NCBI RefSeq assembly: GCF_002101395.1
Contig: NZ_CP019706.1
Location: forward strand, 186,001 to 250,000
Direction of reading: 5' to 3'
From: Pantoea alhagi
Lineage (GTDB): Bacteria; Pseudomonadota; Gammaproteobacteria; Enterobacterales; Enterobacteriaceae
DNA: 64,000 nt
This document shows, piece by piece, positions 40,583 to 48,575 of the stretch. The stretch's first letter is position 1. Every line of letters starts with the position of its first letter. A program made the position numbers and the translations under genes. The notes beneath the pieces are model-generated. The model was not told the origin of the DNA. It made no database searches and saw nothing but the letters and a program-made list of their open reading frames with translations.

Positions 40583-40658
40583 TGGTGGGTCGTGCAGGAT
40601 TCGAACCTGCGACCAATTGATTAAAAGTCAACTGCTCTACCAACTGAGCTAACGACCC
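40583..40658 (-). tRNA. tRNA-Lys (anticodon UUU)
   Basis: Identical in sequence to the tRNA-Lys at 40215-40290, with encoded CCA and anticodon TTT. It is part of a roughly 150-base tandem repeat unit with its spacer. Confidence 0.98.
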
Positions 40659-40734
40659 GCAATGCGGTTAATGCTGTTCAGGAAAAAAACGGGGTTCGCT
40701 TCCTGCCGATTTACACCGGATACTGCTTTAATAT

Positions 40735-40810
40735 TGGTGGGTCGTGCAGGATTCGAACCTGCGACCAATTGATTAAAAGTCAACTGCTCTACCAACTGAG
40801 CTAACGACCC
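40735..40810 (-). tRNA. tRNA-Lys (anticodon UUU)
   Basis: Identical tRNA-Lys copy. The spacers on both sides begin GCAATGCGGTTA, showing that gene and spacer were duplicated together. Confidence 0.98.
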
Positions 40811-40883
40811 GCAATGCGGTTACTGCTGTTCAGGAAGAAACAGGGTTCGCTTCCTGCCGATCTACACCGGGTACGGCTTTAAG

Positions 40884-40959
40884 TGGTGGGTCGTGCAGGA
40901 TTCGAACCTGCGACCAATTGATTAAAAGTCAACTGCTCTACCAACTGAGCTAACGACCC
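40884..40959 (-). tRNA. tRNA-Lys (anticodon UUU), promoter-proximal
   Basis: Identical tRNA-Lys copy, the first gene read from the promoter at 41010-41037. Confidence 0.98.
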
Positions 40960-41009
40960 ACTTTTTGCCGTCCGAAACCTAATTGCTTAAGCCTCGTCAA
41001 CGGCGGCAT

Positions 41010-41037
41010 ATATTACTGATTTACCTTTCCAGCGCAA
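41010..41037 (-). promoter_or_regulatory. Putative promoter of the tRNA operon
   Basis: On the minus strand TTGCGC (41032-41037), 16 bases, then TAATAT (41010-41015). A GC-rich discriminator, GCCGCCG, follows, as in stringently controlled stable RNA promoters. Confidence 0.55.
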
Positions 41038-41085
41038 CCACTATTTTCCCACAGGAGGTTCAACTGCTTACCTTTCATGCGTTAA

Positions 41086-41111
41086 GACCAGAAATCCAGC
41101 GAAATCTGGTC
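41086..41111 (-). terminator. Hairpin after cpoB, possible terminator
   Basis: GACCAGA (41086-41092) pairs with TCTGGTC (41105-41111). No strong T run follows on the minus strand (TTAACGC), so this is a weak candidate. Confidence 0.4.
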
Positions 41112-41123
41112 ATTATTACGCGC

Positions 41124-41915
41124 TTAAAGGCTGGCAGCGCGTTTTTCCGCCTGTTTGGCTGCTTCGGTATTTGGATACTGTTTAATGACCTGCTGATAAA
41201 CAGCTTTGGCTTTTGCGTTATCACCTTTGTCCTGCATGATGACGCCCACCTTATACAGCGCTTCCGAGCTTTTGGGTGATTTCGGATACTTTTTCACCAC
41301 GGTGGCGAAATAATATGCCGCATCATCCTTTTTGCCTTTGTTGTAATTCAACTGTCCCAGCCAGTAATTTGCATTAGGCTGGTAGGTTGAATCAGGGTAT
41401 TTCTTTACAAAGGCCTGGAACGCTGCAATAGCCTGATCGTACTGTTTCTTTTCCAGTACCAGCGCAACGGCACTGTTGTAATCAGTATTAGCGTCACCGC
41501 TTTGTACTGGTGCCGCTGACGTCGCACCTGTCTCTGCCGGGGCCGCTGCCGCTGCGGTATCACCGCCGGCATCAGAGGCCGCATTACTGGTCGCCGCTGC
41601 AGCGCCGCTGCTCAGGCTGTCAATTTGCTGATAGATCTGTTTTTGCCGCTCAACAACCTGATTCAGTTGATAGCTGTTTTCCTGAATCTGACCACGCAGT
41701 GAATCGATATCGCTTTGCGTTGCATTAAGCTGCTGTTGAAGCTGTTGAAGAAGCTGAGCCTGTGCATTGGAAATGCGCTCAAGGGAGGTGACACGGTCTT
41801 CTACCGAGCCGGAGCCGACGCTACTGATTAATGCCTGAGCATTAGCGGCCCAGGGGGCCGCTAAGCCAATCAGTAACGACAGACTCAACAAGTGAGGTCT
41901 GAAGCTACTAATCAT
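41124..41915 (-). CDS. cpoB: CpoB, cell division coordinator (YbgF)
   Basis: CpoB couples Tol-Pal driven outer-membrane constriction to PBP1B peptidoglycan synthesis in the periplasm. The 263-residue protein has a signal peptide ending ANAQ, an N-terminal trimerising coiled coil (about 38-100, rich in Gln and Leu), an Ala/Ser/Gly-rich linker (about 103-140) and a C-terminal TPR domain (about 145-255) with NYWLGQLNYNKGK. The linker is Ala-rich and low-complexity. It is the last gene of the tol-pal operon, 9 bases after pal. Confidence 0.96.
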   Translation of the reverse strand: MISSFRPHLLSLSLLIGLAAPWAANAQALISSVGSGSVEDRVTSLERISNAQAQLLQQLQQQLNATQSDIDSLRGQIQENSYQLNQVVERQKQIYQQIDSLSSGAAAATSNAASDAGGDTAAAAAPAETGATSAAPVQSGDANTDYNSAVALVLEKKQYDQAIAAFQAFVKKYPDSTYQPNANYWLGQLNYNKGKKDDAAYYFATVVKKYPKSPKSSEALYKVGVIMQDKGDNAKAKAVYQQVIKQYPNTEAAKQAEKRAASL

Positions 41916-41924
41916 GTGACTCTC

Positions 41925-42452
41925 TTAGTATACCAAGACGGCACGGCGGTTTTTGGAATAAGCCGCTTCGTCATGACCAAGAACCGCAGGCTTCTCTTTA
42001 CCGTAAGAAACGATAGAGATCTGATCGGCAGAAACGCCTTTACCCTGCAGGTACATCTTCACTGCGTTAGCACGACGCTCGCCCAGTGCAATGTTGTATT
42101 CCGGCGTACCGCGCTCATCTGCATGACCTTCAACGGTAACTTTGTAGGACGGGTTATTACGCAGGAAAGTCGCGTGCGCATCCAGCATCTGAGCGAAGTC
42201 AGAACGGATGTCATATTTGTCCAGGTCAAAGTAAACGATGTTGTTCTGCTGCAGCTGCTGCATCTGCAGACGCGCCTGCTCGTCAGAAGACATGTTGCCG
42301 CCGTTCATGCCATTGCCGCTACCGTATGCACCATCAGCGCCGCCCATACCGTTGGTCTGGTCGTTGTCGTTGTTTTTGTGCGAGCTACATGCAGCTACAG
42401 CGATTACCGGCAGAGCCAGCATTAAACCTTTCAGCACTTTGTTCAGTTGCAT
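41925..42452 (-). CDS. pal: Peptidoglycan-associated lipoprotein
   Basis: Pal anchors the outer membrane to peptidoglycan and binds TolB. The 175-residue precursor has a lipoprotein signal with the acylated Cys22 (VAACSS). A Gly/Asn/Met-rich linker (about 26-55) precedes the OmpA-like domain, which carries VYFDLDKYDIRSD, the diaminopimelate-binding VEGHADERGTPEYN and GERRANAV. The linker holds repeated GMGG and GNGM motifs. Confidence 0.98.
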   Translation of the reverse strand: MQLNKVLKGLMLALPVIAVAACSSHKNNDNDQTNGMGGADGAYGSGNGMNGGNMSSDEQARLQMQQLQQNNIVYFDLDKYDIRSDFAQMLDAHATFLRNNPSYKVTVEGHADERGTPEYNIALGERRANAVKMYLQGKGVSADQISIVSYGKEKPAVLGHDEAAYSKNRRAVLVY

Positions 42453-42496
42453 TTCTAAATCCTGTTATTAGTTTGCCATACATATTTACACATGCA

Positions 42497-43792
42497 TCAC
42501 AGATACGGCGACCAGGCAGGAAATTTGACCTGTCCATCAGTCGCCGGAAGACGCGCTTTGAAACGCCCATCTGTCGAAACCAACTGCAACACGGAACCCA
42601 TCCCCTGAGTAGAGCTATAGATTACCATCGTGCCGTTAGGTGCGAGACTTGGCGTCTCATCCAGGAACGTGTCCGTTAATTGTTGAACGGCTCCCGTTTC
42701 CAGATCTTGTCTGGCGACGTGTTGAGCGCCGCCGTTGGTGCTGATCATCACCATAGATTTGCCGTCAGTAGCAACGTCAGCGTCCTGGTTTTGTGAACCT
42801 TCCCAGGTAATACGCTGCGGTGCGCCGCCATTGACATTAATTTTATAAATTTGTGGACGTCCGGCCTGATCCGAAGTGTACGCCAGGCTCTGGCTATCCG
42901 GGAACCAGGTAGGTTCAGTACTGTTAAAGCGACCATCGGTCACCTGACGAATCTGACCCGATCCCAGATCCATTACGTAAAGGTTAAGGCTGCCGGTTTT
43001 AGAGAGCGCAAACGCCAGCTTAGAACCGTCCGGCGAGAAGGCCGGTGCACCGTTGTGACGCGGGAAAGAGGCAACCTGACGAATCGCACCGTTAGCCAGC
43101 GTTTGGATCACCAGCGCAGATTTGCCGCTTTCAAACGTAACATAGGCCACCTTGCTGCCGTCCGGTGACCAGGCCGGCGACATCAGCGGCTGTGGTGAGC
43201 GGTGCACAACAAACTGGTTATAGCCATCGTAATCCGCTACGCGTAGTTCATAAGGGAACTGGCCGCCATTGGTCTGCACCACATAGGCAATACGGGTACG
43301 GAATGCGCCTTTAATGCCGGTCAGCTTTTCAAAAGACTCATCGCTGGCGGTATGGGCAGCATAACGCAGCCACTGTTTGGTGACTTTGTACTGATTTTGC
43401 GCCAGCACGGTACCCGGCGAGCCGGAGGTATCCACCAGCTGGTAAGAGACCGTATAGCTGCCATCGGCACCCGGCTGAATCTGGCCCACCACGACGGCAT
43501 CAATACCCAGCGCGGTCCAGGCGGCTGGCTGCACTTCCGCCGCGCTGCCAGGTTGCTGTGGCAGACGAGAGCGATCCAGCGGATTGAATTTGCCGCTGTT
43601 GCGTAAGTCCGCAGCGATAATGCCGCCAATATCTTCCGGCGCCGCGCCCGGCCCCTCCCATTTAAACGGGACAACACCAATCGGACGCGCCGTATTCACC
43701 CCCTGGGTGATTTCGATGCGTACTTCTGCATGCAGCATTGCTGCCCACAGAAGAAGAAAAAAGCTTAGGGTTACACGTAGTGCCTGCTTCAT
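42497..43792 (-). CDS. tolB: Tol-Pal system translocation protein TolB
   Basis: TolB is the periplasmic beta-propeller that links TolA to Pal. The ATG at 43790-43792, with GGGAGAGA upstream, gives 431 residues (E. coli 430) with a signal peptide ending LHAEV. The N-terminal domain (about 23-160) is followed by a six-bladed propeller (about 165-430) built from WSPDGSKVAYVTFESGKS-like repeats. A longer frame to 43864 has no support. Confidence 0.97.
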   Translation of the reverse strand: MKQALRVTLSFFLLLWAAMLHAEVRIEITQGVNTARPIGVVPFKWEGPGAAPEDIGGIIAADLRNSGKFNPLDRSRLPQQPGSAAEVQPAAWTALGIDAVVVGQIQPGADGSYTVSYQLVDTSGSPGTVLAQNQYKVTKQWLRYAAHTASDESFEKLTGIKGAFRTRIAYVVQTNGGQFPYELRVADYDGYNQFVVHRSPQPLMSPAWSPDGSKVAYVTFESGKSALVIQTLANGAIRQVASFPRHNGAPAFSPDGSKLAFALSKTGSLNLYVMDLGSGQIRQVTDGRFNSTEPTWFPDSQSLAYTSDQAGRPQIYKINVNGGAPQRITWEGSQNQDADVATDGKSMVMISTNGGAQHVARQDLETGAVQQLTDTFLDETPSLAPNGTMVIYSSTQGMGSVLQLVSTDGRFKARLPATDGQVKFPAWSPYL

Positions 43793-43916
43793 TTTCTCTC
43801 CCTTATCTGAACGCCATGTTCTCGATAATTCGCACTGTTCCTGACGACGATTAACTAAAACCATACAGAGTACGGCAAGCTAACCATAGTTCAACCTGCC
43901 ATTTGTTACTGCATTC

Positions 43917-45215
43917 TTACGGCTTGAATTCCAGCGTCGCATCTTTTACCGCCTGCCAGACATCCTGGCTTGGTGGTTTAGGCATACGCGCCATACGTGC
44001 CGCATTGATCGCCGCCTGACACAACGCCGCATCGCCGCCCGCCGCCGTAGCTGAAATCAGCAAACCATCAGGCGCCAGCTTAATACGAACGTCACAGGTG
44101 CGCCCCTTAAAGGTATCGGCATCGTAGAATTTACTCTCTATCGCGCCTTTTACCTGTCCCAGATAGCTGTCAATCGCCGCGCCGGAAGCGCCTGATTTTT
44201 TCTGAGTGCCCTTCCCTGCCGCACCGCCACCGGCCTGGCCGGTTTTCGGTGCGTTTTTACCCGAGGTCAGGCCGCCCAGTAAATCATCAACCGCGCTGCT
44301 GTCGCTGGCGGCTTCCGCCGCTGCTTTTTTCTTCGCTTCAGCCGCTGCCTTCGCTTTAGCTTCAGCGGCCGCTTTTGCTTTCGCCTCCGCTTTGGCTTTT
44401 GCCTCAGCGGCCGCTTTCTCTTTCGCTTCCTGTGCCGCTTTGGCCTTCGCCTCAGCCGCTTTCTCTTTTGCTTCCTGCGCCGCTTTGGCCTTTGCCTCAG
44501 CAGCCGCTTTCTCTTTCGCTTCCTGCGCCGCTTTGGCTTTCGCTTCAGCGGCCGCAGCTTTAGCCTGCTCTGCTGCTTTAGCTTTCGCTTCGGCTGCGGC
44601 AGCTTTGGCCTGCTCTGCTGCTTTGGCTTTCGCTTCGGCTGCGGCAGCTTTGGCCTGCTCTGCTGCTTTGGCTTTCGCTTCGGCTGCGGCAGCTTTGGCC
44701 TGCTCTGCCGCTTCTGCTTTCGCTTTGGCTGCAGCTTTCGCCTGCTCCGCCGCTTCTGCTTTCGCTTTCGCTGCAGCGGCTTCTGCAGCTTTTTGCTGCT
44801 CTGCGGCGCGTTTGGTGGCTTCTTCCGCCTGGCGCTGCTGTTCAGCCTGCGCCTGGGCCTGTTGTTTCGCCTCTTCCTGCGCCTGAAGCCGCTCTTTTTC
44901 CAGCTCTTTCAATCGCTGCTGCTCAGCTGCGCGCTTTTGCTGCAGCTCTTCCGCCTGCTGCTGCGCCTGCTTCTGACGCTGCTGCTCGGCGCGCTGGCTG
45001 TCGCTTTGCTGATTTTGCTGGCGGTTATACTGTTCAACCACCGCACCTGGGTCGACCATAACGGCATCAATATCGCTACCGCCACCGCCACCGCTGGCCT
45101 CGATTTTTTCGTTAAACGAACTCCAAATCAGTAATGCAATCAGGACGATATGCAATATCACTGAGATGATTATCGCGCGTTTTAACTTATCGTTTTGTTC
45201 GGATGCCTTCGACAC
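43917..45215 (-). CDS. tolA: TolA, envelope-spanning Tol protein
   Basis: TolA joins the inner-membrane TolQR motor to TolB-Pal. The 432-residue protein starts with GTG at 45213-45215, as tolA does in E. coli. It has a membrane helix (13-35) with the conserved SVILH, a long Ala/Lys/Glu helical domain (about 65-305) and a globular C-terminal domain (about 335-432) with CDVRIKLAPDG. The helical domain contains exact DNA repeats. Any open frame on the opposite strand here only reflects this Ala-rich composition. Confidence 0.96.
   Translation of the reverse strand: MSKASEQNDKLKRAIIISVILHIVLIALLIWSSFNEKIEASGGGGGSDIDAVMVDPGAVVEQYNRQQNQQSDSQRAEQQRQKQAQQQAEELQQKRAAEQQRLKELEKERLQAQEEAKQQAQAQAEQQRQAEEATKRAAEQQKAAEAAAAKAKAEAAEQAKAAAKAKAEAAEQAKAAAAEAKAKAAEQAKAAAAEAKAKAAEQAKAAAAEAKAKAAEQAKAAAAEAKAKAAQEAKEKAAAEAKAKAAQEAKEKAAEAKAKAAQEAKEKAAAEAKAKAEAKAKAAAEAKAKAAAEAKKKAAAEAASDSSAVDDLLGGLTSGKNAPKTGQAGGGAAGKGTQKKSGASGAAIDSYLGQVKGAIESKFYDADTFKGRTCDVRIKLAPDGLLISATAAGGDAALCQAAINAARMARMPKPPSQDVWQAVKDATLEFKP
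44554..44733 (-). repeat. 45-base tandem repeats in tolA
   Basis: Four tandem 45-base units start at 44554, 44599, 44644 and 44689. The second and third are identical; the others differ at a few bases. Each encodes 15 residues of the pattern AEAKAKAAEQAKAAA in the TolA helix. Such units can expand or contract by slippage. Confidence 0.85.
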
Positions 45216-45246
45216 GCTCGGTTCCCAAAAAACGGTTACGGAATAA

Positions 45247-45675
45247 TTAAATTGGCTGCGTCATCAGGCCGACTGATTTCACACCCGCCTGGTGCAGCAG
45301 GTTCAGCGCCTTGATAATCTCGTCATAGGGCACATCTTTTGCGCCGCCAATCAGAAACACCGTTTTCGGATTCGCTTCCAGTCGGCGCTGCGCTTCCGCC
45401 ACCACCTGCTCTGAAGGCAACTGCTCCATACGATCGTGATCGACAACCAGACTATATTGCCCAACGCCGGAAACCTCTACGATCACCGGTGGATTATCAT
45501 CACTGGACACCGTTTTAGAATCCGTGGCATCCGGCAGATCGACTTCAACGCTCTGGGTGATAATGGGCGCCGTTGCCATAAAAATCAGCAGCAGCACCAA
45601 CAGCACGTCCAGCAGCGGAACGATGTTAATTTCAGACTTCAGATCGCGACGACCGCGACCACGCGTTCTGGCCAT
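45247..45675 (-). CDS. tolR: TolR, Tol-Pal motor subunit
   Basis: TolR (142 residues) is an ExbD-like protein with one membrane helix (about 18-38), whose Asp in VPLLDVLLVLLLIF (about residue 23) carries protons. The periplasmic domain binds peptidoglycan. It lies 13 bases after tolQ and 31 bases before tolA. Confidence 0.98.
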   Translation of the reverse strand: MARTRGRGRRDLKSEINIVPLLDVLLVLLLIFMATAPIITQSVEVDLPDATDSKTVSSDDNPPVIVEVSGVGQYSLVVDHDRMEQLPSEQVVAEAQRRLEANPKTVFLIGGAKDVPYDEIIKALNLLHQAGVKSVGLMTQPI

Positions 45676-45688
45676 ACGTCACCTCTGC

Positions 45689-46375
45689 TTACTTTTTATT
45701 CTCGCTGGAGAATGCCTGACGGTGCAGGATAGCCGTGAACTCTTCCATAAAGTTGTCATAACCCTGTTCCAGTTTGTTGACGCGCTGGTTCAGGCGGTTA
45801 TACGCCATTACGGCAGGGATAGCAGCAAACAGGCCGATAGCGGTCGCAATCAGCGCTTCAGCAATACCCGGCGCAACCATCTGCAGCGTCGCCTGCTTCA
45901 CCGCGCCCAGCGCGATAAAGGCGTGCATAATCCCCCACACGGTACCAAACAGACCAATATAGGGACTGATGGAACCCACGGTGCCAAGGAAAGGAATATG
46001 GTTTTCCAGGCTTTCCAGCTCACGGTTCATTGAGATACGCATCGCCCGACTGGCGCCTTCCAGCACCGCTTCCGGCGCATGGCTGTTGGCGCGATGCAAA
46101 CGCGCAAATTCTTTAAAACCGGCGTAAAAGATCTGCTCTGAGCCGGTTAGCTCATCGCGACGCGCCTGGCTTTCCTGATAAAGGCGGGATAGCTCAATGC
46201 CCGACCAAAATTTGTCTTCAAACGCTTCCGCTTCGCGTCCCGCCGCGTTAAGAATGCGGGTGCGCTGGATAATAATCGCCCAGGACGCAATGGAAAACCC
46301 GATCAAAATTAACATGATAAGTTTAACCAGAAGGCTTGCCTTCAGGAACAAATCAAGAACATTCATGTCAGTCAC
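45689..46375 (-). CDS. tolQ: TolQ, Tol-Pal motor subunit
   Basis: TolQ (228 residues) is an ExbB/MotA-like protein with three membrane helices and, with TolR, forms the proton-driven motor. VGSISPYIGLFGTVWGIM (about 143-160) and the third helix GLFAAIPAVMAYN are diagnostic. The start codon is GTG and overlaps the ybgC stop by 4 bases (GTGA). Confidence 0.98.
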   Translation of the reverse strand: MTDMNVLDLFLKASLLVKLIMLILIGFSIASWAIIIQRTRILNAAGREAEAFEDKFWSGIELSRLYQESQARRDELTGSEQIFYAGFKEFARLHRANSHAPEAVLEGASRAMRISMNRELESLENHIPFLGTVGSISPYIGLFGTVWGIMHAFIALGAVKQATLQMVAPGIAEALIATAIGLFAAIPAVMAYNRLNQRVNKLEQGYDNFMEEFTAILHRQAFSSENKK

Positions 46376-46776
46376 TGCTTGAACTCCGCGACAATAGACT
46401 TGGGAAGCGCTATTGGCTTCATTAGGTGTGGGTTGATGCAGGCGATAAGGACTTCTGCTTCATTGAGCAATTTGCCTTCTGCGTTAACGATGCGTTGCCT
46501 GAACGTCATAGTGGCACGGGTCATCGACATCACCTCGCTCTGCACTTCAAGCATATCATCCAGTCGCGCGGCGGCAATATAATCAACCGTGATTCGACGT
46601 ACGACAAAAGCAATCTGCTGTTCAAGCAGCGATTGTTGATGGAAATGATGCTGGCGCAGCATCTCCGTACGCGCTCGTTCATAAAAAGCGATATAGCTGG
46701 CGTGGTAAACCACCCCACCGGCATCGGTATCTTCGTAATAGACACGCACCGGCCATCGAAACAGCGTTGTACTCAC
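46372..46776 (-). CDS. ybgC: Acyl-CoA thioesterase YbgC
   Basis: YbgC (134 residues) is a hotdog-fold thioesterase that hydrolyses acyl-CoA and may link Tol-Pal to phospholipid metabolism. YYEDTDAGGVVYHASYIAFYE carries the catalytic Asp of the 4-hydroxybenzoyl-CoA family. It starts with GTG at 46774-46776, with GGGATG before it. It opens the ybgC-tolQRAB-pal-cpoB operon. Confidence 0.96.
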   Translation of the reverse strand: MSTTLFRWPVRVYYEDTDAGGVVYHASYIAFYERARTEMLRQHHFHQQSLLEQQIAFVVRRITVDYIAAARLDDMLEVQSEVMSMTRATMTFRQRIVNAEGKLLNEAEVLIACINPHLMKPIALPKSIVAEFKQ

Positions 46777-46961
46777 TTTACATCCCGGTAATGCTTTTTA
46801 AACGTTGCTACTATACGCAAGTGCAAACGGCTTTGGAATGGGTCACCAGAGCGCGGAGAAAATAATTATAGAATGGAAACTATTGACAAAAACGGCAGGA
46901 TAATTATTGAAAAAAAACGGCGCTAAACAGACGTTTGCTGACATAAATTTTCAGCGTCAGA

Positions 46962-46994
46962 CAGGCCTGAGCCTGTACTCATGCTTCAGGCCTG
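46962..46994 (-). terminator. Hairpin after ybgE, possible terminator of cydABX-ybgE
   Basis: CAGGCCTGA (46962-46970) pairs with TCAGGCCTG (46986-46994). It lies 8 bases after the ybgE stop. No T run follows on the minus strand, so any termination would be weak. Confidence 0.4.
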
Positions 46995-47002
46995 CAATCG
47001 AA

Positions 47003-47296
47003 TCAAAAAAAGAAAATGAACGTTCCCAGCGAGAGGGCAATCAGGGCCAACAGCGGCGAGAAAAACATCTGCCACCGTACCCGGCGAGGATGAAATCCAA
47101 CGCCGTGCACCACGCCAGCGCATACCGCCCATATCAGTAAAAAGCCCTGCCAGACGGTGAGCGAACTGGTGCCGGCGGCAAAACGCGTCGGATCCCAGAA
47201 CAGGCAGCCTGCCAGCAGCAATGCCAGCACCAGAGAAAGCGCCCGCAGCGGACGCTTATCCATGATGAAATAGAGCTGTTGCAGCTGCTGACGCAT
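47003..47296 (-). CDS. ybgE: Cyd operon protein YbgE
   Basis: The 97-residue inner-membrane protein has about three hydrophobic segments. MDKRPLRALSLVLALLLAGC matches E. coli YbgE. It is conserved in cydABX operons, but its role is unclear and it is not needed for oxidase activity in E. coli. The start overlaps the cydX stop by one base (TGATG). Confidence 0.95.
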   Translation of the reverse strand: MRQQLQQLYFIMDKRPLRALSLVLALLLAGCLFWDPTRFAAGTSSLTVWQGFLLIWAVCAGVVHGVGFHPRRVRWQMFFSPLLALIALSLGTFIFFF

Positions 47297-47409
47297 CAGG
47301 GTTTATCCTGTTGCTGGGCGCTATCTTCTACATGCTCCAGCGCCAGCGCGGTGATAATCCCGAAGGCACAGGCCAGTAGCGTTCCAAGAATCCAGGCAAA
47401 ATACCACAT
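47296..47409 (-). CDS. cydX: Cytochrome bd-I subunit CydX
   Basis: This 37-codon gene encodes a single-helix membrane subunit needed for stable, active cytochrome bd. The first 14 residues, MWYFAWILGTLLAC, equal E. coli CydX. The hydrophilic tail ends QQQDKP. It starts at an ATG with GGAGG 8 bases upstream, lies 15 bases after cydB, and its stop is fused to the ybgE start. Confidence 0.96.
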   Translation of the reverse strand: MWYFAWILGTLLACAFGIITALALEHVEDSAQQQDKP

Positions 47410-47424
47410 GGTTTAACGCCTCCG

Positions 47425-48564
47425 TTAATAGAGTGAATGAGTGTTGCTTTCAATATGTTCTTTCGTGATACGTCCGAACATTTTGTAGTAACACCAGCTG
47501 GTGTAAATCAGGATAAGCGGCACAAAGATCATCGCCACAAACAGCATCAGTTTCAGCGTCATCAGGCTTGACGTGGCATCCCACATGGTCAGGCTCATGT
47601 CCGGCTGGATGCAGGAGGGCATAATAAAGGGAAACATCGCCACGCCAGCGGTCAAAATAACGCAGGCCAGCGTCAGCGAAGAGAACAGAAACGCCCAGCC
47701 GCCCTTCCCGATGCGTGAACTGATAACGGTAAGAAGCGGCAATGCCACGCCCAGCGCCGGAATCAGCCACAGCAGCGGATGCTGATTGAAATTAATCAGC
47801 CAGGCGCCTGCTTCGCGCGCCACTTCTTTATTTAGCGGATTTGAGGATGCGGCATGATCCAGCGCGCTGGTCACCACGTAGCCATCAATACCGTAAACCA
47901 CCCAAACGCCCGCCAGCGCAAAAGCAACCAGCATAATCAGCGCACAGATTTGCGCAGTGGCACGAGCGCGTAAATAGAGTTCGCCATGGGTGCGCATCTG
48001 CAGGTAAGTTGCGCCCTGCGTCAGGATCATCGTCAGGCTAACCACGCCCGCCAGCAGACCAAACGGATTCAGCAGCTGGAAGAAATTACCGGTGTAGTAG
48101 AGGCGCAGATAGGCGTCGGTATGGAAGGGCACGCCCTGCAACAGGTTGCCAAACGCCACGCCAATCACCAGCGGCGGAACAAAGCTGCCGATAAAAATGC
48201 CCCAGTCCCACAGCGTGCGCCAGCGCATATCTTCAATTTTCGACCGGTAGTCAAAGCCCACCGGCCGGAAAAACAGCGAGGCCAGCACTAAAATCATCGC
48301 AACGTAGAAACCGGAGAAGGCGGCGGCATAGACCATCGGCCAGGCGGCAAACAGTGCGCCGCCAGCGGTAATCAGCCAGACCTGGTTTCCATCCCAGTGC
48401 GGCGCAATGCTATTGATCATGATCCGACGTTCCGTATCGGTACGTCCGAGAATGCGCGACAGCATGCCCACGCCCATATCAAAACCATCGGTGACCGCAA
48501 AGCCAATCAGCAAAATACCGATCAGCAGCCACCAGATAAAGCGTACAACGTCATAATCCAACAT
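47425..48564 (-). CDS. cydB: Cytochrome bd-I ubiquinol oxidase subunit II
   Basis: CydB (379 residues) pairs with CydA in the high-affinity oxygen reductase of the inner membrane. It has about eight to nine membrane helices. VDGFDMGVGM-like AVTDGFDMGVGML (about 23-35) is the conserved start and WDGNQVWLI follows. It lies 11 bases after cydA. Confidence 0.98.
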   Translation of the reverse strand: MLDYDVVRFIWWLLIGILLIGFAVTDGFDMGVGMLSRILGRTDTERRIMINSIAPHWDGNQVWLITAGGALFAAWPMVYAAAFSGFYVAMILVLASLFFRPVGFDYRSKIEDMRWRTLWDWGIFIGSFVPPLVIGVAFGNLLQGVPFHTDAYLRLYYTGNFFQLLNPFGLLAGVVSLTMILTQGATYLQMRTHGELYLRARATAQICALIMLVAFALAGVWVVYGIDGYVVTSALDHAASSNPLNKEVAREAGAWLINFNQHPLLWLIPALGVALPLLTVISSRIGKGGWAFLFSSLTLACVILTAGVAMFPFIMPSCIQPDMSLTMWDATSSLMTLKLMLFVAMIFVPLILIYTSWCYYKMFGRITKEHIESNTHSLY

Positions 48565-48575
48565 GGCTGGCTCCT

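Noticed and set aside
44206..44886. 226-codon Ala/Ser/Phe-rich frame on the plus strand
   Set aside because: It is the reverse complement of the low-complexity tolA helix repeats.
46872..46917. Promoter TTGACA at about 46883 on the plus strand
   Set aside because: No -10 element lies at proper spacing and no plus-strand gene follows.
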